Positions 58,041 to 64,000 of a stretch of 64,000 bases of DNA are shown here, one piece after another. This DNA comes from an uncultured Bacteroidales bacterium. Its GTDB lineage: Bacteria; Bacteroidota; Bacteroidia; Bacteroidales; F082. The stretch lies in assembly GCA_947303085.1 (NCBI GenBank), contig CAMYXP010000006.1, forward strand, positions 1 to 64,000. The letters are read 5' to 3'. Both the position numbers and the translations under genes were made by a program. Position 1 is the first letter of the stretch. Every line of letters starts with the position of its first letter. The notes under the pieces were generated by a model, which was given only the letters and a program-made list of their open reading frames with translations, did no database searches and was not told where the DNA came from.

Positions 58041-60101
58041 ATGACAAAACCTTCTTTGAAAAAGATACCACACGAGATGACAATACATGGTCACACTCGT
58101 GTGGATAACTATTATTGGCTTAACGAGCGCGAAAATCCGGAGGTTGTCGAATATCTGAAAGCGGAAAACGCTTACCTCGAAGCGATGATGAAGCATACTG
58201 AACCGCTTCAGAATCAATTGTTTGACGAGATTGTTGGAAGAATCAAGCAGGACGATATGTCGGTGCCGGTGAAGCATAAAGGATACTGGTATTACAATCG
58301 CTTCGAGGAAGGAATGGAATACCCATTATACTGCCGTAGCACCGTTCAACCATCAGGGAAACACTGCGTGTGTCCCGATGAGAATGAGCAAATCCTTCTT
58401 GACGGCTACGAAATGTCGAAAGGCTATAATTACTTCGACGTGGGCGGCTATAGCATCAGCCCCGATAACTCATTGATAGCCTATAGTATAGATACTGTGA
58501 GCCGTCGCCAATATCAGATTTTCATAAAAGAAATCGCGACAGGGAAGATGTTTTCGGAAGTCATTGAAAACACTACTGGAAACATGGTGTGGGCTAACGA
58601 CAACAAGACGATTTTTTACTCGGTGAAAGACGAGTCGCTGCGTTCGTGCAAGGTGATGCGCCATGAGCTTGGCACCGACCCGAAAGACGACGTGGAGGTT
58701 TATTATGAAGATGATGCCACGTTTTATGCTTTCGTAAGTAAAACAAAATCAGATAGATACATCGTTATTGTGCTTGAAAGCACCTTGACTTCTGAGATAC
58801 GTTTCATCGATGCCGACCATCCGAAAGACGAGTTTAAGATTTTCCAAAAACGCCAGCACGACTTGCTTTACGGCGTCGGTCATTATGGCGATTATTTCTA
58901 TGTTTTGACAAATGCCGACGGCGCTAAGAACTATAAGCTGATGCGAACCCCAGTAAACGCTACTGAAATGGAGAATTGGGAGGAAGTTATTCCGCATCGC
59001 GACGATGTTTTAATCGAGGATTTAGATTTGTTTTCGGAGTTCATGGTGCTTGAGGAACGCTCGAAAGGCCTTGTGAATCTGAGAGTTATATCGTGGGATG
59101 GCAAGATGGATTATTATATCAACTTCGGCGAGCCGGCCTACACTGTTGAGACATCGGCGAATCCGGAGTTTGAGACTCAAAATCTGAGATATATATACAC
59201 CTCGATGACGACGCCAGCCTCTGTGTATCAATATGATATGCGAAACAAGACGGCCGAGTTGCTGAAACGTCAGGAGATAGTAGGCGGCTACGAGCCTTCC
59301 GATTATGTCACGGAACGACTTTACGCACCGGCAAAAGACGGCGTTCAGGTGCCTATCTCGTTGGTTTACAAGAAAGGACTGGTGAAAAACGGCGATAATC
59401 CGTTGGTTTTGTACGGCTATGGCTCGTATGGCAACAGCATGGACGCCTATTTCTCGGTAGCGCGTCTCAGCCTGCTCGACAGAGGCTTCGTTTGGGCGAT
59501 AACGCACATCCGCGGAGGCGAGGAGATGGGACGTTGGTGGTATGAAGACGGCAAGCTCCTGAAGAAGAGAAACACCTTCACTGATTTTATCGCTTGTGGT
59601 GAATATCTTATAAATCAAGGATTTACGAATGCCAATAAGATGTTTGCGATGGGTGGTAGCGCTGGTGGGCTGCTGGTGGGTGCGGTGGCAAACATGGCAC
59701 CGAAGCTGTTCAAAGGCATAGTCGCCAACGTGCCGTTTGTCGATGTGGTGACAACCATGCTCGACGACAGCATTCCGCTCACGACGGGCGAATACGACGA
59801 GTGGGGTAACCCTAACGAGAAAGAGTATTACGACTATATCCTCTCGTACTCGCCATACGACAACGTGGAGGCGAAAGATTATCCAGCGATGCTTGTCTCG
59901 ACAGGCTTTCACGACAGCCAGGTGCAATATTGGGAACCTGCGAAATGGGTGGCGAAACTGCGCGAACTCAAGACCGACGACAACCCTCTGTACCTGAAGA
60001 CGAGCATGGATTATGGTCACGGCGGAGCGTCGGGACGTTTTGAGCCGTTCCATGAAGTGGCGTTGGAATACGCTTTTATGATTGATTTGATTGAAAAATG
60101 A
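58041..60101 (+). CDS. Oligopeptidase B-type S9 peptidase
   Basis: The 686-residue protein has an N-terminal seven-bladed propeller (starting IPHEMTIHGHTRVDNYYWLNERENPEV) and a C-terminal alpha/beta hydrolase domain. The nucleophile is in MFAMGGSAGGLLVG, the aspartate in STGFHDSQVQYWEP and the histidine in MDYGHGGASGRFEPF. It cleaves short peptides after basic residues if it follows the family. No signal peptide, so it is cytoplasmic. It starts 2 bp after the receptor stop and overlaps the amylase gene by 4 bp. Confidence 0.92.
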   Translation: MTKPSLKKIPHEMTIHGHTRVDNYYWLNERENPEVVEYLKAENAYLEAMMKHTEPLQNQLFDEIVGRIKQDDMSVPVKHKGYWYYNRFEEGMEYPLYCRSTVQPSGKHCVCPDENEQILLDGYEMSKGYNYFDVGGYSISPDNSLIAYSIDTVSRRQYQIFIKEIATGKMFSEVIENTTGNMVWANDNKTIFYSVKDESLRSCKVMRHELGTDPKDDVEVYYEDDATFYAFVSKTKSDRYIVIVLESTLTSEIRFIDADHPKDEFKIFQKRQHDLLYGVGHYGDYFYVLTNADGAKNYKLMRTPVNATEMENWEEVIPHRDDVLIEDLDLFSEFMVLEERSKGLVNLRVISWDGKMDYYINFGEPAYTVETSANPEFETQNLRYIYTSMTTPASVYQYDMRNKTAELLKRQEIVGGYEPSDYVTERLYAPAKDGVQVPISLVYKKGLVKNGDNPLVLYGYGSYGNSMDAYFSVARLSLLDRGFVWAITHIRGGEEMGRWWYEDGKLLKKRNTFTDFIACGEYLINQGFTNANKMFAMGGSAGGLLVGAVANMAPKLFKGIVANVPFVDVVTTMLDDSIPLTTGEYDEWGNPNEKEYYDYILSYSPYDNVEAKDYPAMLVSTGFHDSQVQYWEPAKWVAKLRELKTDDNPLYLKTSMDYGHGGASGRFEPFHEVALEYAFMIDLIEK

Positions 60102-61477
60102 TAATATATCAGCTTTTCCCAAGAGTCTACGGCGCGACGCCAACAAAGCGTTGCGGCACCTTCTCTGACATCACCGACGACGAGATCGAAAGAATCAAGT
60201 CGTTGAGCGTCAGTCATATATGGCTTACGGGGGTGATACGTCACTCAGGCTGGCGCGACACCAATCCTGCCGTCACCAAAGGAAAAGCAGGTTCACCATA
60301 CGCCATTGTCGACTACTACGATATCGACCCTGATTTGGCTGACAACGAGGTGAATAGGATGGAGGAGTTTGAAAAAACCGTCGAACGTATTCATTCTCAT
60401 GGACTTAAGGTGATAATCGACTTTGTGCCAAACCATTTGGCACGCGAATATAAAGGCGATTTCACGGATGAGAATTTTTATGTTCTTGAGAATCAGAAGT
60501 TCGTCGCTCCGACTGAAAACGCCTGCAATTACTACGAGTTTCCGGCAAAAGCGACAGGCAATGACGTGTTTTCGCCAACACCTTCGTTAAATGACTGGTA
60601 CGACACGGTGAAACTCAATTACACCAACCGTGATACATGGCATAAGATGCTGAAAATCATTCAGTTCTGGTGTGGAAAGGGTGTCGACGGCTTCCGTTGT
60701 GATATGGCGGAGATGGTGCCTGTCGAGTTTTGGCGCTGGATGATTGCTGAAATACGTAAGTCGTTCAATATCATTATGATAGCTGAGATTTACCAGCCAC
60801 AGTTGTATCAAAGCTATGTTGACGCAGGTTTCGATTATCTTTACGATAAAGTTGGGTTGTACAACACCTTGGAAAACATCTATCGTTATGGTCAGCGGGC
60901 GGATACCATTTCAGAGGTGTGGAAGAACCTTAACGGATTGGATGACAATATGTTACGATTTATGGAAAATCATGACGAGGTAAGGTTGGCATCGAGGTTT
61001 TTTATGCGAAAACCAGAAAACGCGTTCCCGTTTGTGGCGTTGTCGGCATTGATGAACCGCGGTCCGTTCATGATTTATAACGATCAGGAATATGGCGAAA
61101 ATGCTGAGGATTCGGATAATGGCAAAACGTCGATTTTTGATTACACGTACATAAAAATCAAAAATTTACAAATTTTTGATTTTTATAAAAATCTGTTGCA
61201 TTTTCGCGAATCCCATCCTGCCATCATGCATGGTGCATTTTACGACCTGATGTGGGCGAATCCGTGGTATGATAATTTCGATCCGCAATATGTTTACGCG
61301 TTTCTGCGTTATTATGGCGACGATAAATTGTTGATTGTCATCAATTTCAACCTGAATGAAAGCCGAAATGTTACGGTTGCGATACCAGATGATGCCCGGA
61401 AATTGATTGGTGGTTGCGATGAAAAATATAATGTTGAATTAAAACCGGGGGATGTTTTCCTCCACACCATTAAATAA
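60098..61477 (+). CDS. GH13 alpha-amylase family protein, cytoplasmic
   Basis: The 459-residue TIM-barrel protein shows the GH13 regions: IIDFVPNH (region I), GFRCDMAEM with the nucleophile aspartate (region II), IMIAEIY with the acid glutamate (region III) and FMENHDE (region IV). A C-terminal beta domain follows. There is no signal peptide, so it acts on intracellular glycogen or imported maltodextrin. It overlaps the S9 peptidase by 4 bp and is followed by the branching enzyme. Confidence 0.9.
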   Translation: MIIYQLFPRVYGATPTKRCGTFSDITDDEIERIKSLSVSHIWLTGVIRHSGWRDTNPAVTKGKAGSPYAIVDYYDIDPDLADNEVNRMEEFEKTVERIHSHGLKVIIDFVPNHLAREYKGDFTDENFYVLENQKFVAPTENACNYYEFPAKATGNDVFSPTPSLNDWYDTVKLNYTNRDTWHKMLKIIQFWCGKGVDGFRCDMAEMVPVEFWRWMIAEIRKSFNIIMIAEIYQPQLYQSYVDAGFDYLYDKVGLYNTLENIYRYGQRADTISEVWKNLNGLDDNMLRFMENHDEVRLASRFFMRKPENAFPFVALSALMNRGPFMIYNDQEYGENAEDSDNGKTSIFDYTYIKIKNLQIFDFYKNLLHFRESHPAIMHGAFYDLMWANPWYDNFDPQYVYAFLRYYGDDKLLIVINFNLNESRNVTVAIPDDARKLIGGCDEKYNVELKPGDVFLHTIK

Positions 61478-61488
61478 AGAAAAATACC

Positions 61489-63492
61489 ATGATGAAAATC
61501 GTTGAAAAAGACAGTTGGTTAAACCCAGTGGCTGCTGAGGTTGAAAAACGTTTTGAACGTTATCAAAACCGATTGAAAACCATTGAGAATCAATTTGGTA
61601 GCCTGAATACTTTTGCCTCTGCTTACGAGTTCTTCGGTTTTCACTACGACCATCATCGCCGAGGCTGGTGGTACCGTGAATGGGCTCCGTGCGCACATTA
61701 CATCTCGATTTTCGGCGATTTTAACGGATGGAAACGCTATGACAACCCTCTTGAGAACGTCGGGAACGGCGTGTGGGAGATATTTCTTCCTGATTCTGAA
61801 TATAAAACCAAGCTCGTGCATGGCAGTCTGCTAAAAATAATAGTGCAGTCGAGTATTGGTGAGCAGGAACGCATACCTATATATATTAATAGAGTCGTTC
61901 AGGACGAAAACACCAAAGATTTCTCGGCTCAGTTTTGGAATCCTGAAAAGTCATATATCTTTGAAAATCAGACACCTACATTGAACGGAGAGCCTTTGCT
62001 GATTTACGAGTCGCATGTAGGTATGGCGCAGGAAAAAGAAGAGGTTGGAAGTTATAACGAGTTTATTACCAATGTGTTACCTCGAATCAAGGCAGATGGT
62101 TACAATGCAGTGCAGCTCATGGCTATTGCCGAGCATCCTTACTACGGCTCGTTCGGCTATCATGTGTCGAATTTCTTCGCCGCCAGCTCGCGTTTCGGCA
62201 CTCCTGAAGAGCTGAAAAAGCTCGTCGACACTGCTCATGGCATGGGTCTGCTCGTCATCATGGACTTGGTGCACTCGCACACCGTGAAGAACGTGCGCGA
62301 AGGCTTGAACCTCTTCGATGGTACTGAGTATCAATATCTTAAGCCTGGAAAAGAAGGCGAACATCCACAGTGGGACTCAAAACTTTTCAACTATGGAAAG
62401 ACAGAGACCTTGCAGCTTTTGCTATCGAATGTGAGATATTGGCTCGAAGAATATCATTTCGACGGATTCCGTTTCGACGGCGTGACCTCGATGTTGTATA
62501 AAAACCATGGCATCGGTGAGACCTTCGACGACCCGTGGAAGTATTTCGGCGATAATGTCGACAATGATGCGGTGACCTATCTGCAACTTGCCAATAAGCT
62601 TATTCATGATATTGATAATCAGAATGTTACGATAGCCGAAGACGTGAGCGGAATGCCTGGCATTTGCGCAAAAATCGACGATGGCGGCATTGGCTTCGAC
62701 TACCGTCTCGGCATGGGCTTGCCCGATTTCTGGATCAAGGTGTTGAAAGACCAGACCGACGAGCAATGGAACATGCACGAGTTTTTCTTCACCATGACAA
62801 ACCGTCTTTACGACGTGAAAACCATAGCTTACGCCGAGTCGCACGACCAGGCGCTGGTGGGTGATAAGACGTTGGCGTTCAGACTCATGGACAAGGAGAT
62901 GTATACCTCGATGGCTAAAAACCAGCAAAATCTTATCATCGACAGAGGCATAGCTTTGCATAAGATGATACGGTTTTTCACCATCTGTCTGGGCGGCGAG
63001 GCGTGGCTCAACTTCATGGGCAATGAGTTCGGACATCCCGAGTGGATTGACTTCCCGCGTTACGACAACGGCTGGAGCTACAAATACGCAAAACGTCAGT
63101 GGTCGCTTGCCGACGCCGACTATCTGAAATATCATTGGTTGGGCGATTTCGACAAGGCAATGCTCGATTTTGTGAAGAAAACAAAGGTGATGAATGCCGA
63201 ACCGGCATGGCTTTTGCAGGCCGATGAGGACAATAAAACCATAGTTTTTGAGAGAAATAACTTAATTTTTGTATTTAATTGGGGTCAAAAATCATTGCCT
63301 GATTATAAGATAAAAGTGAAGCGCACAGGCGACTATAAAATCATCTTCAGCAGCGACGGCAAATGCTTTGGAGGCTTTGAAAACATTGATAAAAGCGCTC
63401 GTTTCCCGTCAGAGAGAAACGGTGAGGAAATCACCATGAAAATCTACAACGTGGCAAGGACAGCCGTGGTGTACGATGTTGATAACTTTTAG
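61489..63492 (+). CDS. glgB: 1,4-alpha-glucan branching enzyme (GH13_8, eukaryote-like)
   Basis: This forms alpha-1,6 branches in glycogen. The 667-residue protein has an N-terminal CBM48 (FFGFHYDHHRRGWWYREWAPCAHYISIFGDFNGWKR). The GH13 barrel has MDLVHSHT, FRFDGVTSMLY, IAEDVSGMPG and AESHDQALVGD. A C-terminal beta domain follows. The layout matches the GH13_8 type found in eukaryotes and Bacteroidota rather than the usual bacterial GH13_9 GlgB. It starts 11 bp after the amylase gene. Two ATGs lie in a row at the start. Confidence 0.9.
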   Translation: MMKIVEKDSWLNPVAAEVEKRFERYQNRLKTIENQFGSLNTFASAYEFFGFHYDHHRRGWWYREWAPCAHYISIFGDFNGWKRYDNPLENVGNGVWEIFLPDSEYKTKLVHGSLLKIIVQSSIGEQERIPIYINRVVQDENTKDFSAQFWNPEKSYIFENQTPTLNGEPLLIYESHVGMAQEKEEVGSYNEFITNVLPRIKADGYNAVQLMAIAEHPYYGSFGYHVSNFFAASSRFGTPEELKKLVDTAHGMGLLVIMDLVHSHTVKNVREGLNLFDGTEYQYLKPGKEGEHPQWDSKLFNYGKTETLQLLLSNVRYWLEEYHFDGFRFDGVTSMLYKNHGIGETFDDPWKYFGDNVDNDAVTYLQLANKLIHDIDNQNVTIAEDVSGMPGICAKIDDGGIGFDYRLGMGLPDFWIKVLKDQTDEQWNMHEFFFTMTNRLYDVKTIAYAESHDQALVGDKTLAFRLMDKEMYTSMAKNQQNLIIDRGIALHKMIRFFTICLGGEAWLNFMGNEFGHPEWIDFPRYDNGWSYKYAKRQWSLADADYLKYHWLGDFDKAMLDFVKKTKVMNAEPAWLLQADEDNKTIVFERNNLIFVFNWGQKSLPDYKIKVKRTGDYKIIFSSDGKCFGGFENIDKSARFPSERNGEEITMKIYNVARTAVVYDVDNF

Positions 63493-63533
63493 ATATGTTG
63501 ATAAAAAAATTGTCAAATTTATCAAAAAATTAT

Positions 63534-63541
63534 TATTTTTG
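63534..63541 (+). promoter_or_regulatory. Promoter -7 box of the last gene
   Basis: TATTTTTG, with TTG at 63510-63512 as a -33 candidate 21 bp upstream, lies 62 bp before the ATG at 63604. Confidence 0.55.
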
Positions 63542-63603
63542 CGGAAAATAGAGAAGAAGCCGAAAATCTCAAACAGAGTAGGCACAACTAAAACTATTAA
63601 AAA

Positions 63604-64000
63604 ATGAAGAAAAACTACTTAACAAAAATGCTCACAGCAGCATTTTGCGTCCTTTTTGCAGCACAAGCATTTGGACAGATTTCAAATGGTAATCCTCTCG
63701 CTAGAACAATTAAAACAGGTAACCGTCCTGTGAAAGGCGATTGGGGTCTGTTTGTCGGACCAAGCGTCAATGAAATCCGTGACTTGATGGACAAAAACAG
63801 TGACATTGACACATGGTATGGTCTTCCGCTTGTTAATATCAAGTATTTCCTCAGCGACAAAACTGAGTTTAGAACAGGTGTCCAGCTCTGCAGCAAGGCA
63901 TACAAAACAAAAGGTGATATCCTTGATGACAAAGATTATTTAGTGAAATCACGTGACGCTTACTATCGCTTGTCACCAGGTATCGCTCGCCACTTCTCAC
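63604..64000 (+). CDS. Outer-membrane beta-barrel protein (truncated by window end)
   Basis: The first 132 residues are visible. They start with a signal peptide (MKKNYLTKMLTAAFCVLFAAQAFGQ) and continue with alternating strands typical of small Bacteroidota outer-membrane barrels (DWGLFVGPSVNEIRDLM, PLVNIKYFLSDKTEFRTGVQL, YYRLSPGIARHF). The gene has its own promoter and continues beyond base 64000. Function unknown. Confidence 0.75.
   Translation, partial: MKKNYLTKMLTAAFCVLFAAQAFGQISNGNPLARTIKTGNRPVKGDWGLFVGPSVNEIRDLMDKNSDIDTWYGLPLVNIKYFLSDKTEFRTGVQLCSKAYKTKGDILDDKDYLVKSRDAYYRLSPGIARHFS

Noticed and set aside
59022..60146. 374-codon minus-strand open frame over the S9 peptidase
   Set aside because: It is opposite the catalytic domain of a clear oligopeptidase and has no domain of its own.

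Overview
The window comes from a T9SS-bearing member of the Bacteroidota, most likely an uncultured Bacteroidales. Three large exported proteins end in a type A type IX secretion (T9SS) sorting domain. Nearly every promoter I could place carries the Bacteroidota -7 box TAnnTTTG. Shine-Dalgarno sequences are mostly absent. The gene content (TonB receptor with a carboxypeptidase-regulatory domain, IorAB, NrdDG, eukaryote-like GH13 branching enzyme, OlsF-like acyltransferase, cysteate synthase) fits an anaerobic Bacteroidales. I cannot name a genus from sequence alone.

Region 1 (1-11.2 kb) is accessory DNA. It holds a type I restriction subunit (hsdR), a DUF3883 protein and a Fic protein with a dyad/attenuator-like leader. 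A minus-strand set of mobile-element genes follows: DUF3987 primase-like, VirE-N-like, two small helix-turn-helix proteins, an unknown protein and a tyrosine integrase. I read this as the right part of an integrative element with defence cargo. Its left end lies outside the window.

Region 2 (11.2-20.3 kb) is the most unusual. A predicted operon of two paralogous T9SS surface proteins and a small exported protein with a C-terminal anchor-like tail lies next to a membrane-embedded AraC-type regulator. Between them sit two copies of the same operator layout: three direct GGTGTTAAAAAT repeats and one inverted copy, with spacings of 20, 22 and 17 bp. In both copies the first repeat occupies the -33 position of a minus-strand promoter. 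One copy drives the operon. The other is an orphan reading into a 9-codon ORF and a strong terminator, either a deletion scar of a third family member or a small RNA.

Region 3 (20.3-37.1 kb) is mainly housekeeping: tandem C1 aminopeptidases, cysteate synthase, a T9SS Omp28/thioredoxin-like protein, a carboxyltransferase whose C-terminal biotinyl-like domain lacks the lysine motif, an M20 amidohydrolase, nucleosidase, YgiQ, YdcF, RecX, prfB with its programmed frameshift, CstA and a methyltransferase. Short palindromic repeats have entered this region, three of them in frame inside genes.

Region 4 (37.1-46.7 kb) has a DUF6150 ('septoil knot') type protein, a PH-like membrane protein, a HicBA toxin-antitoxin pair with a third 53-residue gene, hisS-hutH, two small membrane proteins, a CMP-kinase-like protein and nrdDG.

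Region 5 (46.9-64 kb) contains a hemerythrin/LuxR pair, an M23 lipoprotein, iorAB, an OlsF-like fused acyltransferase, a PspC-LiaI-DnaJ cluster, a TonB-dependent receptor, and an operon of an S9 peptidase, an alpha-amylase and a glycogen branching enzyme. A beta-barrel protein runs off the right edge.
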